DNA from: CBDHDJ01 sp965261645
GTDB taxonomy: Bacteria > Pseudomonadota > Alphaproteobacteria > SHVV01
Reading direction: 5' to 3'
Length of the DNA stretch: 64,000 nt
Assembly (NCBI GenBank): GCA_965261645.1
Contig: CBDHDJ010000004.1
Location: 434,001-498,000 of the forward strand
The notes under the pieces were generated by a model. The model made no database searches, was not told the origin of the DNA, and saw nothing but the letters and a program-made list of their open reading frames with translations. The translations under genes were made by a program, and so were the position numbers. How positions within the stretch are numbered: position 1 is the stretch's first letter; each line of letters begins with the position of its first letter. Shown here in pieces: positions 17,635 through 27,403 of the stretch.

Positions 17635-18633
17635 GTCCAAGGACGAGAACCTCACCTCCCTTCACCTCCCTTGCCGACCTGTCCGGGCTTTGGATCGACC
17701 GGGTTCACGACCGCCGGCCGCCGGTCAAGATCATTCTCGATATGGATTCCAGCGTCAGCCCGACCTACGGTGACCAGGAGGGCACGGCCTACAACGGTCA
17801 CTTTGGCTGCACCTGCTATCACCCCCTGTTCCTGTTCAATCAGTTTGGCGACCTGGAGCGATGTCGCCTACGCCCCGGCAACGTTCACAGTGCCGATGGA
17901 TGGCGCGACGTTCTGGAGCCGGTGGTAGAACGCTACAAGGCCACCAAGGTTCGGCTCTATTTTCGCGGTGACGCGGCGTTTGCCTCGCCGGACATTTACG
18001 AATACCTCGAAGCCGAGGGCTTTCTGTATGCGATCCGCCTTCCGGCCAACGCGGTTCTCCAGGAAAGCATCGCCCACCTGTTGACCCGGCCCGTTGGTCG
18101 GCCGCCCAACCATGTTCGCCGCTACTACGCCAACTTCAGCTATCAGGCCGGTTCGTGGAACAAGAAACGTCGTGTGGTTGCCAAGGTCGAATGGCATCCC
18201 GGAGAACTGTACCCCCGCGTCGGCCTTGATCCGCTTCGCGGCTCAAGCGTCACCAACCTGAGCCGTCCTGCCGAGCGGGTGGTTGCGTTCTACAATCAGC
18301 GCGGCACCGCCGAGCAATGGATCAAGGAAGGCAAGAACGCCATCAAGTGGACGCTTGTCCTGCCGCAAGTTCGACCACAATGCCGTCCGGCTCCAGCTGC
18401 ATGCACTGGCCTATAACCTCGGCAACTTCATGCGCACCCTGGCGTTGCCCGATTCCGTGGAGCAGTGGTCGCTGACGACGCTGCGGGAGAAGCTGATCAA
18501 GATCGGCGCGAAGATCGTCCGCCACGGCCGCTACGTCATCTTCCAGATGGCCGAGGTCGCCATCCCGAGAGACCTCTTCGCCGACATCCTGCGCCGCATC
18601 GACCGGCTCAGACCGACGCGCACTCCGGCATGA
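17635..18633 (+). pseudogene. IS1380-family transposase remnant (5'-truncated, frameshifted)
   Basis: The remnant begins right after the IS6 right end, so the N-terminal part is missing. Readable parts are KIILDMDSSVSPTYGDQEGT with a catalytic Asp, LYFRGDAAFASPDIYEYLE with a second Asp, and RGTAEQWIKEGKNAIKWT. Near 18350 the frame changes to the one continuing FDHNAVRLQLHALAYNLGNF. A tandem 10-bp duplication (17652-17661 and 17662-17671) breaks the frame near the start. A complete IS1380 enzyme is about 430-450 aa. This copy is dead. Confidence 0.75.
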
Positions 18634-18923
18634 CCGACGGCATCCCGCTCATCCACGCAGACGACAGGATCGGTGCATCTGGTATGCAGCCGAAGAGTCC
18701 GTTTGCCCCGCCACCCCCGCCAATTGTCCCTCCATCCGATGGAATCGGATTACAGGCGGCCGCAGGACGCAAGCCCGTTGCAATGCGAGCGGTTCCGAGT
18801 CACGATCGACTCGCCGATAAGGTGTCCAAATGGGAAATCTCGGGCACAATCCCTGCCAAGGCGCGGGCGGGCCGGACCGGGTGAATCGTATCGGCAATGG
18901 CGAAACAGCGAGGTAGAGAACTC

Positions 18924-19421
18924 ATGAAGAAGCTCCTCATGACATTGGTGGCTCTTGGCGCGTCGGTGAGCGTTGCGCACGCCGGCCAGTACTTGCAGGC
19001 CTCCTCGTCGGTTACCCAGTGCCCGGGCAAGGCGCCCAAGCTGGTGGAGATGGACATCGTCGATGCCGCCAACGGCATCACGCTGGCGAACAACAAGGTG
19101 ACCGTCGGCGAGGCCGGGCCCTATCTGATCGTCGCCGCGCCGCAAGTCGGGCGCGAGGGCGGGGGGCCCTACGGCTGCTTCGACCTGTGGCTGCGGGTCA
19201 ACGGCACGGATGTAGCCAACTCCAACGTGCAGCTCTGCCAGGACGAAGGCAGCATGGCGAAGGACGTCATCATTTCGCAGGGTATCGTTCCCATGGAGGC
19301 GGGCGACGTGCTGGAAGTGATGATGTCGGCCAGCAACCCCGACGCCAATATGTGCATCGAGGCGATTCAGCCGGCCGGCGAGCCATTGGTACCGGCGATC
19401 ATTTTCTCCATGATCGAGTAA
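18924..19421 (+). CDS. Small exported protein of unknown function
   Basis: 165 aa. The start at 18924 gives a classical signal peptide, MKKLLMTLVALGASVSVAHA, probably cut after HA, and an AGGTAG motif lies upstream. The mature part has four well-spaced cysteines and alternating hydrophobic strands (ITLANNKVTVGEAGPYLIVA; LWLRVNGTDVANSNVQL). The pattern is reminiscent of a C1q/TNF-like beta sandwich, but this is only an impression. No neighbour explains it: an IS1380 remnant lies before it and a non-coding stretch follows. Periplasmic or secreted location is likely. Confidence 0.65.
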   Translation: MKKLLMTLVALGASVSVAHAGQYLQASSSVTQCPGKAPKLVEMDIVDAANGITLANNKVTVGEAGPYLIVAAPQVGREGGGPYGCFDLWLRVNGTDVANSNVQLCQDEGSMAKDVIISQGIVPMEAGDVLEVMMSASNPDANMCIEAIQPAGEPLVPAIIFSMIE

Positions 19422-19919
19422 GGGGCGGAGGGGCAACCGACAAACGCGCCGGAATGCGGCGCGCCACTGTCCGCGCTGATCCGAGGCAGAGCGGGCGGTC
19501 GCGGCGTGACGGAAGGACTACCGGGCCGTATCTCTTCTGTCAACGCCGGTTGAAGATTCGGCGTAATTACCGCCAATGTCTCATAATGGTGTGTGTCTGC
19601 ATGAAATTGGGTAGAGCAGCCTTCGACATTTTACCGGGGTTCCGGAGTGAACCCGGTTAACTTGACTAAGCCCGTCCGGCAATCTCTCGAACGGCAATCC
19701 CATCTCTGAAGTGCCAACGCCGAATTACACTCAATAACGCCATGTCCATCACTCCTTTGTCTCCTGCCAAATCCATGGCAGGACAGGCTTAAACATGGGT
19801 CAATATTCGGTGCAAATTAGAGCGCCAAACGGATCACTATTTAATGCAAATCAACAAATTGTGGACAGGATCGACGAATGGATCGCCGCCGGCGTCCGGC
19901 AGCCTGAGACGCGCCGCCA
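19422..19919. other. Intergenic region, no gene seen
   Basis: About 500 bp between two convergent genes. A hairpin with 6-bp stem (19445-19463) could end the exported-protein transcript but lacks a T tract. The last 250 bp are more AT-rich than their surroundings. No convincing frame, repeat or RNA gene was found. Confidence 0.5.
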
Positions 19920-21389
19920 TCACTCCTCGCGCAGCGAGCGCGAGAAGTAATCGGTGAGCGGCTTGGCCAGATAGCTGAGCGGCGAGCGTTCGCCGGTCCG
20001 CAGATGCACCTCCACCGGCATGCCCGGCGTTAGCGCGAGATCGCGCGCATGAGCGGGCGCCGCCGGGCGCTCGGCGAGCCGGTTTCCCACCGGGTCCGGC
20101 GCGTTCCAGCGCAGCCATCCCGCGGCCGTTCGCGCCGTCCGGCCCGGCCATGCCCCGATGCCGGTCTGCCCGTCCGGTTCGATCGCCGCCCCCATCTCCA
20201 GCTCGACCTCGTACCAGTCGAGCCCGGTGCGCTCGTCGTGGCGGGCATCCGCCGACACCCGCACCACCCGGCCCGCGTATTCCGGGGTGGTGCGCGCCGG
20301 GAACGCCGAGAACCGCAGCACCGCCTCCTGGCCCGGATGCACCTGGTCGACATGGATCGGCTCAAGTTGCGCCATCACCTTCAGCTCCGCGCCCACCGGC
20401 ACGATGTTGAGGATCGGCTCGCCCGGGCGCACCACCTCGCCGAGCGCGAACACCTGCATGCCGTGGACCTCGCCCGCCACCGGCGCCCGCACCTCCATGC
20501 TTTCCAGCCGCCGCCGCACCGCGGCCAGGCGCTCGCGAACCTCGTTCTCCCTCGCCTGCGCCTCGCGCGCCTCGCCCTCAGCCTGCTCGACGCGCTGCGC
20601 GCCGAGCTGGAGGATCGCGATCTCGATCTCCGCGATGCGGCCCCGCGCGCCGGCGATCCGCGCCACGATGTCGCCCGCCTGGCCGTCGAGGCGCGCCGCC
20701 TCGCGCTCCAGCCGCAACAGCCGGCTAAGCTGGGTCAGGCCCTTCTCGAACAGCAAGCGCTGGCCGTCCAGCTCGCGGCTGATAAACCCGCGCTGGCGCG
20801 CCGCCGCGTCGGCCTGCGCCTCCAGCCCCGCGATCTGCCGGCCCGTCTGGCCGATCCGTTCCCGCAGCTGCGCCACCTGGCCCGCCCAGGACGAGTGCCG
20901 CGCCTCGAACAGACGTTGCTGGCCGTCGAGCACCTCCTGCGCCGATGCATCGGAGTGCGCCAGCTCCGCGAGGTCATCGTCCCACGCGATCGCGCCGGCG
21001 CCCCCGAACTCCGCCTCCAGCCGGTTGCGCCGGGCCGCCAGCTCTACACCCTCGCCCCGCAGGATCGTCTCCTCCGTGCGCAGCGCCGCGTCCTTGAGGC
21101 GGATCAGCACGTCGCCCGCCGCCACCCGGGCACCGTCGCGCACCAGGATCTCGCCCACCGTGCCGCCGTCGATATGCTCGACCACCTGGTCGCCGGTCCC
21201 GACCTCCACCTGCCCGGAAGCGATCACCGCTCCCGAGATTGACGCGAACGCCCCCCAGCCGAACAGCCCGGCGCCCAGCACGGACAGGGTCAGGAACCCG
21301 AGCAGCAGCGAACGCCGCGACGAGAACCCCGGCGACGGCGGGGCGGTCCATTGCCCGTCCGGGGGCGGGGGGACCAGCGCCGTGGTCAC
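19920..21389 (-). CDS. Type I secretion membrane-fusion protein (HlyD family)
   Basis: 489 aa. The GTG at 21389 overlaps the stop of the ABC exporter (GTGA), and the longer open frame upstream is a shadow. One transmembrane helix lies at about residues 27-50 (LLLGFLTLSVLGAGLFGWGA), then a lipoyl/barrel half (VVEHIDGGTVGEILVRDG), a long coiled coil (residues about 90-290, rich in Ala, Glu and Arg), and the second barrel half (VRAPVAGEVHGMQVFALGEV). It bridges the inner-membrane ABC transporter to an outer-membrane TolC-type channel, which is not encoded nearby. The substrate is probably the PPC-repeat protein upstream. Confidence 0.85.
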   Translation of the reverse strand: MTTALVPPPPDGQWTAPPSPGFSSRRSLLLGFLTLSVLGAGLFGWGAFASISGAVIASGQVEVGTGDQVVEHIDGGTVGEILVRDGARVAAGDVLIRLKDAALRTEETILRGEGVELAARRNRLEAEFGGAGAIAWDDDLAELAHSDASAQEVLDGQQRLFEARHSSWAGQVAQLRERIGQTGRQIAGLEAQADAAARQRGFISRELDGQRLLFEKGLTQLSRLLRLEREAARLDGQAGDIVARIAGARGRIAEIEIAILQLGAQRVEQAEGEAREAQARENEVRERLAAVRRRLESMEVRAPVAGEVHGMQVFALGEVVRPGEPILNIVPVGAELKVMAQLEPIHVDQVHPGQEAVLRFSAFPARTTPEYAGRVVRVSADARHDERTGLDWYEVELEMGAAIEPDGQTGIGAWPGRTARTAAGWLRWNAPDPVGNRLAERPAAPAHARDLALTPGMPVEVHLRTGERSPLSYLAKPLTDYFSRSLREE

Positions 21390-23135
21390 GACGCCGTGTT
21401 CCCTGGCGGCGGCCCCGACTTCACCACCCGGATCGCGGGCCCCGGCGGCGGCGGGCCGGCGATCTCCCGCACCGGCTCCACCGGGCGCAGCCGCCCTTGC
21501 TCCATCGCCAGCACCCGGTCGCACTCGGCGAACGCCCCCGGCCGGTGGGCAACGATCACCGCCGCGCCGCCGCGCGCCTTGAGCTCCGCCACCGCCCGGC
21601 CCAGCGCCTCCGCGCCCGCCGCGTCGAGATGCGCGTCCGGCTCGTCGAGAATCACCACCGCGGGGTCGCCATGGAACGCGCGGGCCAGCGCGATCCGCTG
21701 GCGCTGCCCGCCCGACAGCGCCGCCCCGCCCGCCGCCACCTGATAGTCGTAGCCCCCCGGAAGGGCCAGGATCATGCCGTGCGCCCCGGCCCGCTCCGCC
21801 GCCCGGATCACCGCCTCCGGGTCCGGCTCCGGCGCCAGCCGCGCGATGTTCTCCGCCACCGTCCCCGCGAACAGCACCACTTCCTGCGGCAGCCAGCCCA
21901 CGTGCCGCGCCAGCGCCTCCTCCCCGTACTGGTCGAGCGCCGCCCCGCCTAGCGTCACCTGGCCCGACAGCGGCGGCCACACCCCGGCCAGCGCCCGCGC
22001 CAGCGTCGACTTGCCCGAGGCCGACGGACCCGCGATGCCGAGCGCCATCCCGGGCTCCAGCAGGAACGACGCCCCGCGCACCGCCGGCGCCTCCGCCCCC
22101 GGCGCCGCCACCACCAGGCTATCCGCCTCCAGCCGCGCCGCCGGCGCCGGCAGCGGCGTGCGCACCGGCTCCTCCGGGGTCTCCGTCAGCAGTCGCGCGA
22201 GAGCCCGGCGGGCCTCCAGCGCGCGCTGCAAGACCGGCCACTGCGCAACCGCCTGATCGATCGGCGCCAACGCCCGGCCCATCAGGATCGCCGCCGCGAT
22301 CATGATCCCCGGCGTCACCTCGCCCCGGATCGCCAGCCACGCGCCGAGCCCCAGCATCATCGATTGCAGGAACAGCCGCAGCGTGCGCGAGGTTGCGGCA
22401 AACGCGCCGCCCCGGTCAGAGGCTCCGATGGTCTTCCCGAGCGCGTCGTTCCTGAGCGCGCCGGTGCGCGCCACCGCCGCGCTCCGCATGCCGAGGCCGC
22501 GCACCGTCTCCGCCCCGGCCCGCACCTCCTCCACGAAATGCCCCGCCCGCGCCGCCGCGTCTCCCGCCGCTGCCTGCAGTCCCGCCGTGCGCGCCTGGTT
22601 AACCAGCGCCAGCAGCAGCAGCAGCACGCCCGAGAACACCGCCAGCACCCCCAGCAGCCAGTGGAAGATGAACAGCACGAGCAGGAATACCGGCGTCCAC
22701 GGCGCGTCGAAGAACGCGAACGGGCCCGGACCCGAGGCGAAGCGCTGCATCGCCTCCAGGGTCGTGCAGCCCGCGCGCCGGCGCCGAGCGCGAGGCGGGC
22801 GAGCGCCCGGCCCGGCTCAGCATCGCCCCCAGCACCCGGCCGTCGAGGCGCGCCTGGAAGCGCGCCCCGGCCCGCGCCGGCACGCGCGCCCGGGCGTGGT
22901 CGAGCAGGCCCATCATCAGGAACAGGAAGGCGACGATGGCGATCAGCGCCACCAGCGTCGCCTCCGAGCGCGAGGTCAGCACCCGGTCGTAGACCTGGAG
23001 CATGAACAGCGGGCCGGTCAGCATCAGCAGGTTCACGAAGGCGCTGAACAGCCCGATCGCCGCGAACCACCGGCGGCTCTCGCCGAGCGCGGCGCGGATC
23101 TCCCGCGCCCCGGCCGAAGGGCTCCCGGGCGTCAC
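21386..23135 (-). pseudogene. Type I secretion ABC transporter, permease-ATPase (PrtD/LapB type), frameshifted
   Basis: The N-terminal part (from GTG 23135) reads LTGPLFMLQVYDRVLTSRSEATL, the usual first membrane segments of PrtD-type exporters. Around 22775 the homologous sequence jumps to another frame (TTLEAMQRFASGPGPFAFFD). The C-terminal part is intact: Walker A GIAGPSASGKSTLARALAG, signature ALSGGQRQRIALARAF, Walker B VVILDEPDAHLDAAG. Joined, the protein would be about 580 aa, normal for the family. The single shift in a very GC-rich stretch may be a sequence error, so the exporter could still function. It lies in a three-gene minus-strand operon with the substrate and HlyD genes. Confidence 0.75.
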
Positions 23136-23247
23136 CGCCGCGGCGCCCCGGCGCGCTTGCCGTCGAGGCTAGGCCGTGCGGGGCGCGCGAGCAGGTCCGG
23201 GGCCATGCGGAAGACCGCCCGCCGCGGGCCGGCGCCCGGTCGCGTCG

Positions 23248-25756
23248 TCACATGGCATCGGGGGTCTCTGCCACCGACAGCGTGTAGGTGCCTTCGTAAT
23301 TGGCCATGGCTTCGGCCGCCACGTAGTGGGCGCCGGTCGCATCGGGCGTGAAGAGCAATCGGCTGTTGTAACCCTCGCCGCCGTCGTCATTCACGGTGCC
23401 GGGAATCTCGTTGCCGTTCGCATCGAAGATCGCGCGCAGCCGCGGGTCGTACAAACTGCCGCTGCCGGTAGCCCGTCCCTCCAGGTCGATCTGGTATTCC
23501 GTGCCGGCCGTGAGCGTGACCCTGAACCAGTCGACGTCTTGATAGGAATCGATCTTGCCGGTGGCCGAACCCCCGACCGTCACCCTCCCGTTGGTGCTGC
23601 GGTCGGCCGCCTGAGAGTCGAAATCCGGCGTGATGTTGCTGACCGTCAACTCGTAGTCGCCTGTCGTGCGGGAAAGGCTGGCGGCCGAGATGTAGTAGGT
23701 GCCGGTCGCGTTCGGCGCGAACTCCACCCGGGCGGCGTCGCCGGGGCCACTTCCCTCGCGGTCCGAGGTGTTGTGAAGAAAGTTGCTGTCCGCATCGTAG
23801 ATCGCGATGATCTGCGGGAGGAGCCCGGAGTTGATGTATGCGCCGCCGCCGCCGAGAAACCCGCCCTCAAGGTCGATCTGGTAGGTCTGCCACGCCTCCA
23901 GTTCCACCGCGAACCAGTCGCGGTCGAAGGTGTCGAAGCCTTGTGACCTGCCGGGCTCCGAGATGGTGCCGAGGGCCGCGAACCCGCCCACCTCTATCTT
24001 GCCGGCGGTGGTGGCGTCGTCGGCCAGGTCGGTGGCGCCTTCCACAAAGACACCCGGCGGCGTGAGGTCACGCACCGACAGCGTGTAGGTGCCCGTACCC
24101 GAGACTGAACCGGCCGAGATGTAGTAGGCGTCGTCCGCGGTCGCCCTGAAGGTCACACGGCTGTTGAGGTTACCGTCGTTGACGTCGTCGTTCTGCGTAT
24201 TGGGAATCAATGAGCCATCCGCATCGTAGATGCCACGCAGATACAGGTCGTCTTGAGTGCCGCGGCCGTTAGGCTCGCCTTCCAGGTCGATCCGGTAGGT
24301 CCGCTCCGCCGCCAGTTCCACCGCGAACCAGTCACGATCGGTATTGCTCCCGATGTTGCCCGTGGCCGAGCCGCCGACCTCGACCTTGCCGGAGGTGGAG
24401 GTGGTGGTCGGAAAGTCTGAGTCGGCCTCGGAGGCGCCAGTTGCGCCCAGCTCGATCACCGACAGCGTGTAGGTGCCGGTGGTCGCCTCACCGCTCTGCA
24501 GCGACACGAAGTAAGTGCCGTCCGCGGTGGGCGTGTAGATCACCCGGGCGTTGTCGCCCACACCGCTGTTGTTGTCCCTCGTGCCTGAAATCGAGTTGCC
24601 ATCCGCGTCGTAGAGATTGAATATACCCGGGATCACTAGAGTGCCGCGGGCCGTAGGCATGCCCTCCATGTCGAACTGGTATCTCTTGCCTGCCTCCAGC
24701 TCCACGCCGAACCAGTCCTCCTCGCCCCCTCTCTCGATGTTGCCCGTGACCGAGCCGCCCACGTCAACCCGGCCGCGGGTGGTGTTGTTGGCGGGCAGGT
24801 CCGTGCCGGCCGGTTCCGAGACGTTCTCCCGCGTGTCGGCCTCGGAGGCGTTCGCCTGCGGGCCGGCGCCGGGCGTCCACGTACCCGGGGAGGTCTCAAG
24901 CTCCGTCTCCGGCGGACCCGGGACGAACACCGCCTCCACCTGCTGCGCTTCCGCCTCCAGCCGCGCCACTTCGGCCGGGTCAGCGTCGCCCACCCCATAG
25001 CGGAACACATAGGCGTTCGCACCCGCCTCCTGCGCCTCCACGCGTACGTAATACGTCCCCGCCAGCAGCGTCTCGCGCACCCACTCGTTGGCGGTACCGT
25101 CGTTCGCGCCGCTGTGGAGTACGTTGCCGGCCGCGTCCTCCAGCACCAGGTCCGCATCGGCGTCCTGGCGCCGAAGCCCCAGCGCCACCTCGCGTGCCTC
25201 GCTCAGCGTGAACCGGTACCAGGCCACCGCATCGGCGGCGCCGTCCAGCGTGCCGCTCGGGAACAGCGGCGCCGCCAACTCCGTGATGTCCCCGAGATCC
25301 TCGGCCGCCGCGCGCGCCGGCTCCGGCTCATCCGGTGCGACCGTTTCCGCGGGCGGGTCGGCCGGTGGCGGGTCCTCGACCGACCCCGGCGTCACGTCGT
25401 GCACCGATAGCGTGTAGCTCCCCGTCTCATCCCGGTCGCCCGACGCTCGCACGTAATACGTCCCGCTCTCCGTTGGCGTGAACGTCACCCGGCTGTCGCG
25501 GCTGCCGCCGAAGTCGTCGTTGTAGCTGTCCGACTGGTAGCGCCCCTCGCTGTCGTAGATCGCCCGAAGATTAGGTATCGCGGAGCGTGCCGCCCTCGCT
25601 CGGGCTGCCTCCGAGGTCGAACTGGTAGGTGCGCCCGGCCACCAGTTCGACGGCGAACCAATCCTGATCATGGGCGGTCTCGATGGTCCCGGTGGTCGAG
25701 CCGCCTACGGCAACTGTGCCGGCGGTGAAACGGTCGGCTGAATAGTCGTCGGGCAT
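23248..25756 (-). CDS. PPC-repeat protein, likely type I secretion substrate (frameshift near 25576)
   Basis: About 835 aa when one shift at 25576 is corrected: LRD and then PNLRAIYDSEG continue across it, matching the same place in other repeats. The ATG at 25756 has AAGGAG upstream. The chain consists almost entirely of pre-peptidase C-terminal (PPC) beta-sandwich modules, five canonical (VGGSATGNI..DRDWFAVEL..YDADG..GTYTLSV) and one divergent (residues about 150-240 after VAWYRFTLSEAREV). There is no signal peptide, no catalytic domain and no RTX nonapeptides. The gene is first in an operon with an ABC exporter and HlyD protein, so export in one step is likely. An adhesin or matrix role is a guess. 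Confidence 0.75.
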
Positions 25757-25958
25757 GATGAACTCTCCTTAATCTACGCGATGCCGGGCCGACTCCGCCC
25801 GGCGGGGCGCCCGCACGCAACGCGCGACGCGAGGATCGCCCGCGCCCTGTCCACGAGTCATTGCACTGTGGCAACTCTGGCGGAATGGGACAGGACATGC
25901 TCAGCCATGTCAAGACTATGTGCCACTAACCAATTGCAGAGATAAACCTTTTATCGCT

Positions 25959-25972
25959 TTGACATATATCAA
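25959..25972. promoter_or_regulatory. FNR/FixK-like box
   Basis: TTGACATATATCAA matches the TTGAT-N4-ATCAA consensus of FNR/FixK/Anr regulators with one mismatch. It lies about 200 bp upstream of the PPC-repeat gene, so low-oxygen control of the secretion operon is possible. Confidence 0.35.
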
Positions 25973-26199
25973 TGTTATCAACATGCTGCATACTGGCACG
26001 GCCTTGCTCCATGGTCCGGGCGCCAGCCGGGCCTGCGGCGCGGTCAAATCCTGACGAGGCCGGGGAAGCGGCGGGGCTTCGGCGGCACCCCGTTCTCCAC
26101 CGCGCCGGGTTTGCAGTCCAGGCAATCGAGGGGAGCGGGCCGAGCCGTCTCTCCCAGGCCGATCCCGGCCCCGTCCGCCTCGTCGGGTAGCGCCGGGGG

Positions 26200-26940
26200 C
26201 GCGGCCCGGCACCCCAACGCGCAGCGCGGCGTCGTCGAGATGGGTGTAGATGGCGGTGGTCGCCCGGCGCCGGTGTCCGGGCAGCTTCCCCTCTGTGGCG
26301 AGCCCGACGCCGTTCATGAGCCCCTGCGAGGCGTAAGTGTAGCGGGGGTCGTGGATGCCCAGCCGCGCCGCTTCCGGCCCGAGTCAGACGGTGCGCGGCC
26401 CCGTCTTGGAGTCTTCGAGCCGCACGCTAACGCCGTCCCCGCCGATCCACCGGTCAGGGGTTCGCGGCCCGGTGCTGGTCGAGATGGCGCGCGACCGGGC
26501 GCCTGGTGAGCGTGTTCACGATAATCGATGGTGCTGTAATCACGTTATTTGATGGGCCTCGGCCCCCGATCGGGGCGGCCCCGGGCCGTTCGGCGCTGGC
26601 GCGTCGAACCATGCCGAGACCCGCGCGTGGTCGAGGCGGTCGAGGCGCATGTTCCCGAACCGCGGCATCAGGCGCCCGCGCAGGTAGGTGTCGAAGGTCT
26701 TGAGGGAGGACGGCTTCCAGCGGCTGCGGCGGCGTTCGCGGTAGCGCGCGGGGAAGTCGCGGAACAGCGGCGCGCGCTCCTTCCACGCGGGCGCGACAGC
26801 CTCGCCGGTCTGGACGCGGGCGAGCACGGCGGCGGCTTGCTTCCGTGTTTCGGCGAGGCGGGAAAGCGCCCGAGGGTGAGCTTGCGCATGCTCTCGCGCA
26901 CGCGGGTCTGGACGATGAACGACTTGACGCCGGCCGGGTG
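26200..26940 (-). pseudogene. Tyrosine recombinase (phage/ICE integrase) remnant
   Basis: Pieces of one integrase appear in different minus-strand frames. The core-binding region reads RKQAAAVLARVQTGEAVAPA, RSRWKPSSLKTFDTYLRGRL and FGNMRLDRLDHARVSAWFD. The catalytic half reads VRLEDSKTGPRTV, a stop (TGA where TGG would give Trp), LGPEAARL, then PRYTYASQGLMNGVGLATEG and ATTAIYTHLDD with the nucleophile Tyr. The middle (about 100 residues) is missing. It was probably the integrase of the element whose relaxase lies next door. Confidence 0.62.
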
Positions 26941-26944
26941 CTCG

Positions 26945-27400
26945 AACGGCGGTGGCGTGGTTCACCGGCGGATTGTTCGACGATGATAGCGCGTTGCCAC
27001 TGAACCGGGACGGGGTCGAGACGGCGCTCAAGGCGGTGGTGCTCGACTGGTCGGAGATCGATCCGTCGATCCTGGGCAGGCTGCTCGCGGAATGGGAGTC
27101 GGAGAAGGCCACGATCGCCGCCGCGCCGGAGCGGGCGGAGGCGGCGCGAATGCGGCAACGCCGGCAGCTGGCGGATGCCTGCTGCGTGCCTTTCCCGAAG
27201 GTTGCGGCGGTTCACGGGGTTCGACCCGGCCTGTGGCTTGGCAACTTCCGTATCCGGCGCTCCACGCGCTGAAAGACATCGAGCACCGGGTGCAACTGGA
27301 AACTGAGGCCATGGGGTTTCAGCGCGTTCCCCCGTCGGCCCCGCTGTCAGGCGAGCATTGCCTGATCGGTGACAGGGTGCGAATGCGGCCAATCGGGTTG
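26945..27400 (+). pseudogene. MmeI-like (type IIL restriction-modification / large DNA methyltransferase) remnant
   Basis: The plus strand reads WFTGGLFDDDSALPLNRDG and LDWSEIDPSILG, then jumps to LLAEWESEKATIAAA, skipping the stretch that normally contains the GAHYT block. It then shows a damaged SAM motif (FDPACG, then GNF in another frame) and ALHALKDIEHRVQLETEAMG. These blocks and their order are those of MmeI-type methyltransferase-nucleases. An internal deletion and at least two frameshifts make it non-functional. Confidence 0.6.
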
Positions 27401-27403
27401 CAG

